A stretch of 35,917 bases of DNA from Candidatus Woesearchaeota archaeon (GCA_018303325.1 JAGVYH010000026.1:1-35917), one strand, 5' to 3'; positions 15,517-24,514 are shown, numbered from the stretch's first letter. Made by a program: numbers and translations. Notes: a model not told the origin generated them from the sequence alone.

Positions 15517-17175
15517 ATGAAACCCATCAAAATAGGATATAATGAATTGCTGAAAAAAGAGACCATTAAATTATCTTATCATGGTGATGAAATTCCAGGA
15601 TTACAGTTGTTTAATGCAAATGATATTATCTTAGGCAATCCAAACTCTAATATTGCCATGGCTTTTGTTTATACTTGGAAAGATGATACTGCACCAAAGC
15701 TAATAAGAGAATATATGCAAAAACTGGCTAACTATAATTATATTACAGGATTATGGAGAACAACAAACGGCGCAAAATATGTTTTTTCTAACATTCTTGC
15801 AAACCCTAACGTAAACAAGTTTGTTATTGTTGTGTTTAATCAAAAAGATAACGGCCATCTCCTTGCAGAAGCGTTAAAGAAGTTCTGGCAAAATGGTGTT
15901 GATGAGAACGGCATTATCAAAGGAAGCAATTCCCCTAACCCTAAATTTGAGCAGGTTCCAAAAGAGGCTCTTGAAAGAATAAGGACTCAATGCGATTTAA
16001 TTATTCTTTCTCATATCACAGAAAATAATGCTGGGTTTGAAATAATTGAAAACATATCAAAAGCATGCATACAGGAGCCAAGAAATGCTGTAGCGATATC
16101 TGCTATATCCACTATATCTTCTTTTGCTGGAATTAATTTAGCTGGAGTTAACAAGGAATTAATTAACAAACAGTTAGTTAACATAGACTTTTATTCAAAC
16201 TACTATCCATTATTTGGCAAAACAACACAAACTGCGCATTTAATTTATGACGACGGTGCAAGGTTTACTGAATCATTTAAGTTTGATCTTAGCGGCACAG
16301 CAAGAAAAGTTCATTATGAGCAAAAAGAGTTAATTACAACCATAGGACAGTCTATTCAGGCAGAAACACTGGAAGACGCGCATGAGGCAGTTGCTGCATT
16401 TATTTTTAAGAATGGCTTTACTCTTGTTGACCAGAGAAATATCATAACCTTGGAATGCAGAACATTTACAGTGACAATTCTGGACGCATTAAAAAAGATT
16501 CCCGACGGATTCTCACAGGATTATCTCAAAAGATATGTCAATGAATTTTTGAACGGAATTGCCTGTGAAAATGCAAATGAAGACGATGAAAGTGCAGTTC
16601 AAAATAAATTTGTTTATACTTATCACGACAGAATCTTTAAGAAATGGGGAAACCAGTATGAAAAAGTCGTTCAATTATTAAAGCAGCATTCTAACACGAG
16701 AAGGGCAATGATCTCTTTGTGGGATCCATCTTCAGATGTTCAAAATTCTAATGCGCCATGCCTTGATTTTATTTGGGCAGTAATAAGAAACAACAAACTG
16801 GAATTTCATGTCGTCTACAGAAGCCATCACCTTGCCACTGTAACAAAAAGCGGGAAACTTATGAAAGGCGAAGGAGCTTTTGTTCCAAACTTGTACGCAA
16901 TAGCAACCATGCAGGAAAAAATGGCGAAAGAACTTGCGGAAAATGAAAATGAGAGTGGGACAGAAAAAAAAGAACTTGGAAAATACTCTGAGAAAGATGA
17001 AATAAAAATTGAGAATGATGAACCAAAGCCTGAACAAAATGAAAAAAAACATGGAACAGAAAAAAAAGAGCTCGAAAAAGATGAAAAAAAACTCAGGACA
17101 AAACTAAGCATTGAAAGGGGACCACTAATCCTGACAGATTTCTCTGGACATTTGTATGTTAGTGACGTGAAGTAG
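15517..17175 (+). CDS. MtrA-like domain fused to thymidylate synthase
   Basis: 552 residues in two parts. Residues 28-175 resemble MtrA, the corrinoid subunit of methanogen methyltransferase, or the related DUF4346: TGLWRTTNGAKYVFSNIL, then NGHLLAEALKKFWQNGVD. Residues 365-552 form an archaeal thymidylate synthase: HSNTRRAMISLWDP, the probable catalytic C415 in NAPCLDFIWA, the YRSHH motif at 434-438, and FVPNLYAIATMQEKMA. It would methylate dUMP to dTMP using a folate or pterin carrier. A 50-residue Lys/Glu-rich insert (about 476-528, with TEKKEL twice) interrupts the domain before the terminal GPLILTDFSGHLYVSD, a site where relatives are short. The gene diverges from hppA and has its own upstream region. 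Confidence 0.82.
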   Translation: MKPIKIGYNELLKKETIKLSYHGDEIPGLQLFNANDIILGNPNSNIAMAFVYTWKDDTAPKLIREYMQKLANYNYITGLWRTTNGAKYVFSNILANPNVNKFVIVVFNQKDNGHLLAEALKKFWQNGVDENGIIKGSNSPNPKFEQVPKEALERIRTQCDLIILSHITENNAGFEIIENISKACIQEPRNAVAISAISTISSFAGINLAGVNKELINKQLVNIDFYSNYYPLFGKTTQTAHLIYDDGARFTESFKFDLSGTARKVHYEQKELITTIGQSIQAETLEDAHEAVAAFIFKNGFTLVDQRNIITLECRTFTVTILDALKKIPDGFSQDYLKRYVNEFLNGIACENANEDDESAVQNKFVYTYHDRIFKKWGNQYEKVVQLLKQHSNTRRAMISLWDPSSDVQNSNAPCLDFIWAVIRNNKLEFHVVYRSHHLATVTKSGKLMKGEGAFVPNLYAIATMQEKMAKELAENENESGTEKKELGKYSEKDEIKIENDEPKPEQNEKKHGTEKKELEKDEKKLRTKLSIERGPLILTDFSGHLYVSDVK

Positions 17176-17199
17176 GATGTTTTTTAACTTCTTTTTCCC

Positions 17200-17340
17200 G
17201 CTCACAACCCGTTTGTGGGACGCAGTCCACCGTCTCATGAAGATGTTTTTAAAGAATTTTATAGAAAAATTAAATTCGTAAACCTAAACTAAATTTCATC
17301 ATGAGACGTGTGGCTGCGCCCTAGAACTAAACGAACACGA
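17200..17340. repeat. Foldback repeat, GTTTGTGGGACGCAGTCC family, copy 2
   Basis: The left end CCCGTTTGTGGGACGCAGTC then CACCGTCTCATGA matches the other two copies. This copy is closed by its own inverted arm: CGTCTCATGA (17231-17240) pairs with TCATGAGACG, and GGACGCAG with CTGCGCCC further out. The conserved right end of the other copies is missing; AGAACTAAACGAACACGAA takes its place. It again fills the gap between two convergent genes (stops at 17175 and 17390). Confidence 0.65.
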
Positions 17341-17389
17341 AATTATTCTCCAACAAACCTATTAAACAAGTCAAAGACAAATAATTATT

Positions 17390-18523
17390 CTATTTTTCCG
17401 TCCATATCCTCCATCCAGCTTTACTATTGCCTTCTTTATCAATCAAGCCCATGCTGTTAAATGGAGGTATTGTATTCTGGTCATACATAAAGCTCCAGAT
17501 CAAAAACTCAATGTTTGTTTCTGTTTGTTTATCTGCTCCTTTACTTAATTCTTTTGTCAGCTCAAAAAATCTTTCAACAAATTCTGCCTGTTCTTCTTCG
17601 CTGCTTTCCCATCCTGTTATTGATGCATCGCTGTGCCAGCCGATTTCTGTGAACGCAATGGGGGTTTGCTTATAACTCTCAAGCAGATTGGTTTCAACAT
17701 TTGTTTCGATGCTTGAATAATAATCATCAGGTATTTCAGACGGATTTTTATAAATTAAACCAGGGTAGGTTGTGAATGCAATAATATCTGTCTTAAATTT
17801 CCCAATCAAAAACCACTGCGCTTTTTCTTCATCATTTTCTCCGCCAAACAATCCGCCGTTTAACCCTTTCATCTTTTCCAGCTGGAATATTGTAAATATT
17901 TTTGTATTCGGTGAAGTTGCTTTTACTGCGTCATAAATATCATTATATAATTTAATAAACGCTTCAAAATCATTAGGATATTTTTCGTATAAAGTATTAA
18001 TCTCAATTCCAAATGTTAGATAAGCTGGTTTGTACTTCTCTGCAAATTCAAGAGCATTATTCTTATAAGCCTGCTTTTGGGTTTCATCTAACGGCCTAAG
18101 CAGTTTACCTGATGACTGCGTAAAAAATTGTGCTATGACTAATGGAGTATAATCATAAGTTTTTGCGAGTTCTGTTATTACCTTTGGCCCGCCATTATTC
18201 AGATTACTTAATTCATTCCAGTCGCCTGACCACGAAATAATAACTTCATTATCTTTGCCTGTTTCTTTTTCATTGTTATTTCCAATTTCTTTTGCTTTTT
18301 CAAAGAAACCTGTAAAATCAGAGCCTTGAAAGCTTTTTGGTGATAATGTTATTCCTTTTAATAGAAGATTGGCTTCGCTTTTCTCTTCTGTAGTTGCTTT
18401 TTCCGTAGCTGCCTTGATTGAGTTTTCATTGCCTGCATCATTATCAGAATAAGTTTTTTGGGTGCATCCGCTTATCAAAAACAAACCAATAATTAATATT
18501 GCAATAAGATATATCTTTTTCAT
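17390..18523 (-). CDS. Lipoprotein with clan GH-A-like glycosidase domain
   Basis: 377 residues. The N-terminus is a lipoprotein signal: KIYLIAILIIGLFLISGC, with C20 as the lipid attachment site, then a low-complexity linker to about residue 50. The rest reads as a TIM-barrel glycoside hydrolase: VIISWSGDWNEL, YLTFGIEINTLYEK (E174, likely acid/base) and PIAFTEIGWHSDA (E293, likely nucleophile), with a final IEFLIWSFMYD strand. Two glutamates on strands 4 and 7 are the clan GH-A pattern (GH5, GH53 and others); the substrate cannot be told. It would be held outside on the membrane and act on extracellular polysaccharide. It stands alone on the minus strand. Confidence 0.72.
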   Translation of the reverse strand: MKKIYLIAILIIGLFLISGCTQKTYSDNDAGNENSIKAATEKATTEEKSEANLLLKGITLSPKSFQGSDFTGFFEKAKEIGNNNEKETGKDNEVIISWSGDWNELSNLNNGGPKVITELAKTYDYTPLVIAQFFTQSSGKLLRPLDETQKQAYKNNALEFAEKYKPAYLTFGIEINTLYEKYPNDFEAFIKLYNDIYDAVKATSPNTKIFTIFQLEKMKGLNGGLFGGENDEEKAQWFLIGKFKTDIIAFTTYPGLIYKNPSEIPDDYYSSIETNVETNLLESYKQTPIAFTEIGWHSDASITGWESSEEEQAEFVERFFELTKELSKGADKQTETNIEFLIWSFMYDQNTIPPFNSMGLIDKEGNSKAGWRIWTEK

Positions 18524-18686
18524 TAATCTTCACCTTTTTTATACTTTCAATTACTATATAATTACTCAACTTTTGCGATTATTCATAAATAGCTAAGTTA
18601 AGCAACACCAATCACGCATTAACTCATATTTAAATTTTGAAAACCGCAAAAGTTCAATATAATTACATATAACTGTATGCCTCAGC

Positions 18687-20534
18687 TTATCTCCCAATTT
18701 CCTTCCATTTAGGTTTATGCTCTTTCCATCTTTTATCTTCTCTTCTTCTGTCAGTATCCCTTTTTTCATACAGCACGTTTTTCTGCACCTTTTTTTCATG
18801 ATATGTATACGGCACATAAACCTTTTCCAGCGTGAACGGATTCAAGCCAGTATAATACATGCACGTCGATATGGTCATTGGAGTTGGAGTGAATAACTGA
18901 ATGCTTTCTGTATTCTTGAGCTGCTTTAGTTTTTTTTCGAGAAATATTACCTCTTCCATTGTGCTTCCCGGATGTCCTGTCATGATATAATATTTCAGAT
19001 ATTGGCTTAATGGTTTATTTATCTTTTCAAACATTCGTTTAAATATTTCAAACTTATCAATTCCATTAATATAAGTATCTTTGTTCATCAGTTTAAGAAC
19101 TTTTCTTGAAAAATGCTCAGGCGCAATTTTCAGGCAACCACTTATATGATGTTTAGAAATCTCTTTTACATATTCTTCGCTTTCAATCGCTAAATCATAT
19201 CTTATTCCTGAACGGACAAATAGTTTTTTTACACCATGAATTTTTCTTGCTTCTCTCAATAAATATATGAGTTTAAAATGGCTCTTGTCGAGATTATTGC
19301 AAAGCATACATTTTTTTGAGTCGCATTTGATACAATCCATTCCGTACATATTAGCGCTTGCTCCGCCCAAATCATCAATCTGCCCCTTAAAATCCTTATG
19401 TTTGGTTATTCTTTTTATCTCGTCGAGAATAGAAGCTTCGCTTCTTGAAATTATACGCCCGCCCATATGCAGAGGAATCGAGCAGAAATAACAGTCTCCT
19501 ATACAGCCTCTGTGAGTAACGACGCTGAACTGCGCCATTTTAAATTCTGGAAATTTGCCGGGAATATTTCTTGAATAATTTAATCCGTAAATGTGATCAA
19601 GCTCCTCTGTTGTGTACTTATGCATCTTATACTGAAGTACATATCTGTTGTCAATCTTTTGCGCAAGATTCTTATTGTTAGTTAATAATAACTGCATTTT
19701 GCAGAATAATTTCTTGTCTTTGTAAACCTCGTCGAAAGAAGGAAAAATTGTGAAATTAGACGCAGCAGGATCCTCTTTTGATATTATCGCGGTTCCTTCT
19801 ATCCCCTTTAATGTCTCGTTTATAGCTTCTCTCACTTCTGCAATAGTTTTGCTTGCATTTTTCTTATTTATTTCTTCCTTGTTTTTTTCTTCATTGATGT
19901 TTTCTTTTTTAACTTTATCTTCTTCATCTTTCTTTTCATTATCTCTTTCTTTTTTATTCTTTTTTAGCCGATTAGCTATTTCTACAATCTGATATTCTCC
20001 TGCACCATAAATAAGAATATCTGCCCTTGAATCAAACAAAATAGGTTTTCTTAAATCATTGTTCCAATAATCATAATGAACAAACCGCCTCATTGATGCT
20101 TCAATGCCGCCAATAACAATAATGCTCTCTTTAAACAATTGCCTGAGCTTGTTGCAGTATACGGTCACTGCCCTGTCAGGCATTCCAGAAAAATATGGCC
20201 GGTTTTCGTCTTCTGCTCTTGCTTTTTTTAATGGAGTATAATTAACAATCATTGAATCCATTGAGCCGGAAGTTACGCCAAAGAATAATCGTGGGGTTCC
20301 AAACTTTAAGAAATCTTTATCTGTTTTCCAGTCAGGCTTTTCTATTACAGCAACAGAATACCCTTTGTCTTCAAGAACCTTTACAATAACACCTATGCTT
20401 GAAGAAGGGTGGTCTACATAATACTCTCCGCTGATGAAGATGATGTCATATTGTTGTTTAGGTTGTTGTTCTATTTTTGGATTTGACACATTTTTACTTG
20501 ACGCATTTTGAGTTGACATATTTTTATTTGGCAT
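18687..20534 (-). CDS. YgiQ family radical SAM protein (UPF0313)
   Basis: 615 residues. An N-terminal domain (YDIIFISGEYYVDHPSSSIG, then VIIGGIEASMRRFVHYDYW-like sequence) precedes the radical SAM core with HRGCIGDCYFCSIP: C344, C348 and C351 bind the iron-sulfur cluster. LYAL-type family motifs such as GCLKIAPEHFS and YYIMTGHPGSTMEEV follow, and YVPYTYHEKKVQ near the end. The reaction of the YgiQ family is not established. A 36-residue Lys/Glu-rich insert (191-226) is unusual and resembles inserts in other proteins of this window. The start at 20534 fits a TATA-like box near 20550-20560, divergent from the dihydrouridine synthase promoter. Confidence 0.92.
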   Translation of the reverse strand: MPNKNMSTQNASSKNVSNPKIEQQPKQQYDIIFISGEYYVDHPSSSIGVIVKVLEDKGYSVAVIEKPDWKTDKDFLKFGTPRLFFGVTSGSMDSMIVNYTPLKKARAEDENRPYFSGMPDRAVTVYCNKLRQLFKESIIVIGGIEASMRRFVHYDYWNNDLRKPILFDSRADILIYGAGEYQIVEIANRLKKNKKERDNEKKDEEDKVKKENINEEKNKEEINKKNASKTIAEVREAINETLKGIEGTAIISKEDPAASNFTIFPSFDEVYKDKKLFCKMQLLLTNNKNLAQKIDNRYVLQYKMHKYTTEELDHIYGLNYSRNIPGKFPEFKMAQFSVVTHRGCIGDCYFCSIPLHMGGRIISRSEASILDEIKRITKHKDFKGQIDDLGGASANMYGMDCIKCDSKKCMLCNNLDKSHFKLIYLLREARKIHGVKKLFVRSGIRYDLAIESEEYVKEISKHHISGCLKIAPEHFSRKVLKLMNKDTYINGIDKFEIFKRMFEKINKPLSQYLKYYIMTGHPGSTMEEVIFLEKKLKQLKNTESIQLFTPTPMTISTCMYYTGLNPFTLEKVYVPYTYHEKKVQKNVLYEKRDTDRRREDKRWKEHKPKWKEIGR

Positions 20535-20636
20535 ACAATTAAATAATGATATATAGGTTATAAATGTTATTGTTGAAATAAAGTGTCTTACATTATTATT
20601 AAAATATATAAACTCCTCTTGATTTATCCAATAACT

Positions 20637-21518
20637 ATGTCATTTACATTCATGTCAGCACCAATGGAAGATATCTCTGACAATGCTTTTCGTACTTTGT
20701 GCCATAAATATGGAGCAGATATTACTTTCACAGAAATGGTTAGAATAGAAGCTCTTGCAAGAAAAAATGCGTCAACGTGGTCAAGGTTGGAGTTTTACGA
20801 TGGCACACCAACAATTATTCAATTGCTCGGTGCAGATGAATATTATCTGAAGAAATTCTTAAGTATGTTTAAGCCCCATGATGGTTTTCAGGGGTTTAAC
20901 CTTAATTTAGGCTGTCCAAGTCCGCATGTTGTCAAGCTTGGACAAGGCTGTGCAATGATAAAGCGTATTGCGAAAACACAAAAATTAGTGAATATTATCA
21001 AGAAAAAGTATAATGATATGGATTATAGCAATTGTAATTCAAAAAATGCAAAAGAGTGTACTGTCAGCATAAAGATAAGGTTAGGATTAAATAAATTTGA
21101 AAAAGAGAAAAAGGTTTATCTTAACCTAATCAAAGCAGTTAATGCAGATTTCTTTGTTGTGCATGCGAGATATGGCAGTCAAACTTATTTAGACAAGCCA
21201 GATTACAGTGTTTTTCCTGAATGTATCGAAGCAGCAGATAAATCAGGAAAAACAATAATTGCAAACGGCGATATTGACACAAAAGAAAAGATTGAAGAAC
21301 TGAGAAACATGGGTGTCAAAGGTGTAATGATTGGAAGAGCAGCTGTTCATAATCCTGCAATATTTAATGTTCTTAAAGGAATTTCTGTTCCAAATATTGC
21401 CCAGCTCAAAGAAGATTATCTTAAACTAGCTGAACAATTTAATGCGCCGTTTAAATATAAAAAGAATGTTCTTAAACATATTGGAAATAAAAAAATAATA
21501 GCTATAATTGACGGATAA
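20637..21518 (+). CDS. dus: tRNA-dihydrouridine synthase
   Basis: 293 residues from ATG 20637; a GTG at 20583 lies upstream of the TATA-like box (AAATATATAAA at about 20602-20612), so the later ATG is the likely leaderless start. It reduces specific uridines in the tRNA D-loop using FMN and NADPH. Seen: FMSAPMEDISDNAFRTLC, NLGCPSPHVVKLGQGCAMI (the second cysteine is the catalytic acid), KIRLGL, VHARYGSQTYLD, IANGDI and GVMIGRAA. The C-terminal helical domain stops short: after PFKYKKNVLKHIGNKK it ends IIAIIDG, and a dispersed repeat starts 16 bases later. The end is probably altered by that insertion, but the catalytic barrel is whole. Confidence 0.92.
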   Translation: MSFTFMSAPMEDISDNAFRTLCHKYGADITFTEMVRIEALARKNASTWSRLEFYDGTPTIIQLLGADEYYLKKFLSMFKPHDGFQGFNLNLGCPSPHVVKLGQGCAMIKRIAKTQKLVNIIKKKYNDMDYSNCNSKNAKECTVSIKIRLGLNKFEKEKKVYLNLIKAVNADFFVVHARYGSQTYLDKPDYSVFPECIEAADKSGKTIIANGDIDTKEKIEELRNMGVKGVMIGRAAVHNPAIFNVLKGISVPNIAQLKEDYLKLAEQFNAPFKYKKNVLKHIGNKKIIAIIDG

Positions 21519-21533
21519 TTAATAGTGTAGATT

Positions 21534-21656
21534 TTATTCAAAAAAAATGGGTTATAAACCCCACAGCTCTGCTGTGACCCATTTTTAAGAGTAAACTTCC
21601 CATCTGAAGCGTTGGCAAAATAAAGCCCCGCAGCTTGCACCAGATACGTTACTTTC
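21534..21656. repeat. Dispersed repeat A, copy 2, uninterrupted
   Basis: This is the counterpart of 7033-7241 without the MITE: AAAAAAATGGGTTATAAACC, then CCACAGCTCTGCTGTGACCC, ATTTTTAAGAGTAAACTTCC and CATCTGAAGCG. The TA at 21555-21556 is the empty target site. The element lies between convergent dus and arginine decarboxylase genes and supplies the stop codon of the latter (21585-21587). Its right arm is more decayed than in copy 1. Confidence 0.75.
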
Positions 21657-22229
21657 TTGTTTTGTCGTGGTTTCATTGCAGCTATCTTCAATAAATACAA
21701 CAGCAGCAATAGTTGTTGTCCACAATCCATCTTTATTTCCTTCTGCTGACTGGCAAATATGAGATGTTTTGAATATGTAACCGCTTGCTTTATAAATTTC
21801 TTCTCGTTCTTCCCATGCTTGGTTTGAGTCAAATTCTATACCAAGGGTTGTTGCCAACATTGAAGCTGCCAAATCTTCTGCATATTCTCCTGATTTTTTT
21901 GCAATCTCGCCAAAACCATGATGCTCAGATAGATAACCATATTGATTTGCAAGATCTTTTGGGATAGCCATGCCGATAGCAGCTGAAACTAATCTGTTCG
22001 GCTCGTTTGTTTCGCTTCTTGCCATTACACAATATGTAATCTGTCCGGCGTTGAGAAGTTTAATGCCTTCTTCTTTAGATAATATTTTACAATTTGGCGG
22101 TAAGATGCTTGAAACATAAACTAAATTGCATTTTTCTATTCCTGCGCTTCTAAGCGCTGCTTCAAAAGATGCTAGTCTGTCTTTATGCACACCTACTCCT
22201 TTTGTTAAAAAACATTTTGTTGGAATCAT
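21585..22229 (-). CDS. pdaD: Pyruvoyl-dependent arginine decarboxylase, extended by a repeat
   Basis: 214 residues; relatives are about 155-190. It makes agmatine from arginine, the first step of archaeal polyamine synthesis. The self-cleavage site is [10 protein letters not shown]: cleavage between S40 and S41 makes the pyruvoyl group. EHHGFGEIA carries the conserved glutamate (E108), and [13 protein letters not shown] is the usual C-terminal strand. After about residue 190 the sequence ([20 protein letters not shown]) is encoded by dispersed repeat A, so the native stop was lost and the protein reads into the repeat. The core should still fold. The start follows the family pattern [17 protein letters not shown]. 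Confidence 0.93.
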   Translation of the reverse strand: MIPTKCFLTKGVGVHKDRLASFEAALRSAGIEKCNLVYVSSILPPNCKILSKEEGIKLLNAGQITYCVMARSETNEPNRLVSAAIGMAIPKDLANQYGYLSEHHGFGEIAKKSGEYAEDLAASMLATTLGIEFDSNQAWEEREEIYKASGYIFKTSHICQSAEGNKDGLWTTTIAAVVFIEDSCNETTTKQESNVSGASCGALFCQRFRWEVYS

Positions 22230-22284
22230 TTTTATTGAAAAGTTCGTATCTATTTAAATATTTTTTTAATTATTCTTATTACAG

Positions 22285-22917
22285 CTACGAAGGTGCCATT
22301 TTCTGACTTAGCATTGCAACTGTCAATGATGCAATAATTAGTATGAAAATTAAACCTAATATTTTAGGATGATATAATGTTGCCGAGAGATTCTTGCCAA
22401 AACTTCCTGTTGCTGTTGAACCGCCTTGGGATTGTGCTCCAGGAGCTCCTATTGTTATTTCCTCTCCTGAACTTCCAACTGTAATAGTTCCTTCTTGTGC
22501 TGGTGTTAATCCTTCTGTAAATTCAAGTGTTCTCTGACCAAACACAGCAGATAATGCAGCAATTGCAATAATTAAGCACAAGATTATAAGTGTCCATTGC
22601 AGTGTGGAATTAGTCTTTATTACTGATCTAATATTGTCATCTGTTGCTCCAAATATTTTGAACACAACAATCGTAAATATCAGAAAAACAAATAATGCAG
22701 TGAACCAAGGCGCTATTACCATAACTACCTGTGTAAGAGAAGAAACAGTCAGGAAAATAACACCGACAACAAATCCAATTATCCCTGCAAGTATTTTATT
22801 ATCTCCAAATATCTTTGTATAATGGAATGATGCGTATACAAAGACCCAGATAAAAATAAAAACCATTACTGGTGAAAAATAACTTAATAAGCTTACATCA
22901 AGTGCTGGTGTTGCCAT
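22285..22917 (-). CDS. Multi-pass membrane protein, third of a paralogous trio
   Basis: 210 residues with five or so membrane helices (about 12-32, 42-60, 65-85, 107-127 and 185-203). A Gly/Ser/Thr-rich loop (VGSSGEEITIGAPGAQSQGG) precedes the last helix. The first helix and loop, FVYASFHYTKIFGDNKILAG, match the corresponding region FAVFQKTNIFGTNKKNMNV of the next protein upstream, so the three tandem genes are likely paralogues. No known family is recognised; related triplets seem typical of DPANN genomes, which is my impression and not checked. It lies 55 bases upstream of the arginine decarboxylase start. Confidence 0.7.
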   Translation of the reverse strand: MATPALDVSLLSYFSPVMVFIFIWVFVYASFHYTKIFGDNKILAGIIGFVVGVIFLTVSSLTQVVMVIAPWFTALFVFLIFTIVVFKIFGATDDNIRSVIKTNSTLQWTLIILCLIIAIAALSAVFGQRTLEFTEGLTPAQEGTITVGSSGEEITIGAPGAQSQGGSTATGSFGKNLSATLYHPKILGLIFILIIASLTVAMLSQKMAPS

Positions 22918-23041
22918 TTTTATTGTCCTCTTTTTTTTGACTTTAACAAACTAAATAATTATATTTACTCAGTATATTTTATATTAATGCATCAATTATT
23001 GTTGGTTACAAACAATAACTCATGATAATTATTAATATTAA

Positions 23042-23656
23042 TTAATGGTGTCCTCCACCGCCGCCTCTGAAAAAGTTGCCAATCTCGTCAACTACATTTC
23101 TAAATGCGCCTGTTTGCTGCGCACTTGTATCTTCTTTTGTGATGAAATAAATAACTATTGCAAAGATAAGGATAACAATTATCGCGACAGTTACATCATT
23201 GCTCCACCATGCAGATGTTACATTCTTCCACCAGCCTGCTGCTGAACCGAAAAAGTAAACTACTGCAATAAATGCCAATATTGCAATTATTCCTGAGAAA
23301 GTGCCGCCAATCCAACTGGCTTGGCCTCCAAAGATACCTATTAATAATAATGCCATTATAACTGCAACGACAAGAACAGAAACATTGGGCAGTGCTTTAT
23401 TCATAATTGCAACTGGATCTGACTGTGGCGGATATCTGCGCATTACATGCGGAACAACAGTAAGCAAAGATATGATTAATGATACCATTACGTTCATGTT
23501 CTTTTTATTTGTTCCGAATATATTTGTTTTTTGGAATACTGCAAAAATAACAGTAAATATTAACAAAAAGGGTAAAATTGCATCTGTTAAACCAACACTT
23601 TCCAGCCAAATTAGAAAATTTGACGCTGTATTATAAGGCATATTCTCATCCTCCAC
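23042..23656 (-). CDS. Multi-pass membrane protein, second of a paralogous trio
   Basis: 204 residues; the natural start may be the ATG six codons in (MPYNTASNFLIWLE). Helix 1, AILPFLLIFTVIFAVFQKTN, and the following IFGTNKK match its neighbour upstream almost residue for residue. Five membrane helices are apparent. The tail NFFRGGGGGHH ends in two histidines, as does the upstream paralogue (HGSAAHH), hinting at a shared metal-binding or assembly tail. Unknown function; gaps of about 120 bases separate it from both relatives, so each may have its own promoter. Confidence 0.7.
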   Translation of the reverse strand: MEDENMPYNTASNFLIWLESVGLTDAILPFLLIFTVIFAVFQKTNIFGTNKKNMNVMVSLIISLLTVVPHVMRRYPPQSDPVAIMNKALPNVSVLVVAVIMALLLIGIFGGQASWIGGTFSGIIAILAFIAVVYFFGSAAGWWKNVTSAWWSNDVTVAIIVILIFAIVIYFITKEDTSAQQTGAFRNVVDEIGNFFRGGGGGHH

Positions 23657-23712
23657 ATATTATTCTCTTCATCATTTAATAATTGTTTTATTGATATTTA
23701 TCGTTGATTATG

Positions 23713-23743
23713 TACTAAAAGCACAAAATAATCGAACATTATT
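23713..23743. mobile_element. Truncated copy of the double-hairpin MITE
   Basis: 31 bases, starting TACTAAAAGCACAAAATAAT and continuing CGAACATTATT, match the left third of the elements at 7050 and 7482. The sequence then changes to GCTGGTTGTATACTAT. The right hairpin and terminal repeat are lost. It lies between two of the membrane paralogues. Confidence 0.7.
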
Positions 23744-23776
23744 GCTGGTTGTATACTATAATTATAATAAAATAAA

Positions 23777-24385
23777 TTAATGGTGAGCAGCACTACCATG
23801 CTCGTCTTTTTCTTTTTTACCTTCTTTCTTTCCACTTCCTGGTTCTTGTATAATATACAACATAAAAACAATGATAACTATAATAAGCACAACAGAGCTT
23901 ACACCTGTGCTTCCGAAATTTTCTTTGAGATAATCAATAAGATAACCTAACCACGATTTCCCACTCTTTGTATCGATTGAGCTCATAAAAATCAGAACAA
24001 CGCCAATGAACATAATTACCATGAAAAATGTTCTCCAGCCCCCTTCAAGAATAACTTCTTCCTTCTCTGAAAAAAATGTGCCTATTAATACAAGGAAGCT
24101 GATGCTGACAAGAATTAATAAAACCAATCTCGAAAGGCTTTTGTTTATAATGCCAACAAGCTGTGAGCTTGCAACAACAAGGAATGCTATCACAAAAGCA
24201 ACCATTGCATTTAGATTCTTTCTGGAATATTTTACACCATCAACCTCTTCTGTTCCAAAAACCTTTGTTCTTTCAAAAACAGCAAATACTATTGTAAAAA
24301 CTAACAAGAAAGGCAAGACTATATCATATACTCCTAATTTTTCAAGGAATACTATTACATTCCCAAAAGGGGTTCCTTCCACCAT
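23777..24385 (-). CDS. Multi-pass membrane protein, first of a paralogous trio
   Basis: 202 residues. VYDIVLPFLLVFTIVFAVFE, then RTKVFGTEEVDGVKYSRKN, matches the second paralogue, with a short insertion in the loop. Membrane helices lie at about 20-40, 62-82, 85-107, 118-136 and 162-182. The C-terminus is charged, GSGKKEGKKEKDEHGSAAHH, ending in two histidines. No catalytic motif is seen. The repeated FxxFxxTxxFG core suggests a common structural role, for instance a multi-subunit membrane assembly. Function not assigned. Confidence 0.7.
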   Translation of the reverse strand: MVEGTPFGNVIVFLEKLGVYDIVLPFLLVFTIVFAVFERTKVFGTEEVDGVKYSRKNLNAMVAFVIAFLVVASSQLVGIINKSLSRLVLLILVSISFLVLIGTFFSEKEEVILEGGWRTFFMVIMFIGVVLIFMSSIDTKSGKSWLGYLIDYLKENFGSTGVSSVVLIIVIIVFMLYIIQEPGSGKKEGKKEKDEHGSAAHH

Positions 24386-24470
24386 CTTTTATTAATTCAC
24401 CATCTCATTTTTCTATTATACTTGACTAATCTTCTAACTAATCTTCCATTATCTTTGACTAATCAATTCT

Positions 24471-24514
24471 ATAGGCACGGACATTAATAATTGAGCATAA
24501 AATTCCGTGCCTAT
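24471..24514. repeat. Covarying hairpin element, left copy
   Basis: ATAGGCACGGA (24471-24481) pairs perfectly with TCCGTGCCTAT (24504-24514) around a 22-base loop beginning CATTAATAATTGAG. It is the inverted partner of 26508-26554: the loops agree, while the stems differ by a compensated pair (GG/CC here, GT/AC there). It sits in the 311-base gap between the membrane trio and the next minus-strand gene, followed by GAGGAACTAAACTAAAT, which resembles the tails of the foldback repeats. The rest of the gap shows nothing I can support. Confidence 0.7.

Noticed and set aside
20583-20636. GTG start for the dihydrouridine synthase
   Set aside because: It lies upstream of the TATA-like box, and the family begins at the FMSAPMEDI strand just after ATG 20637.
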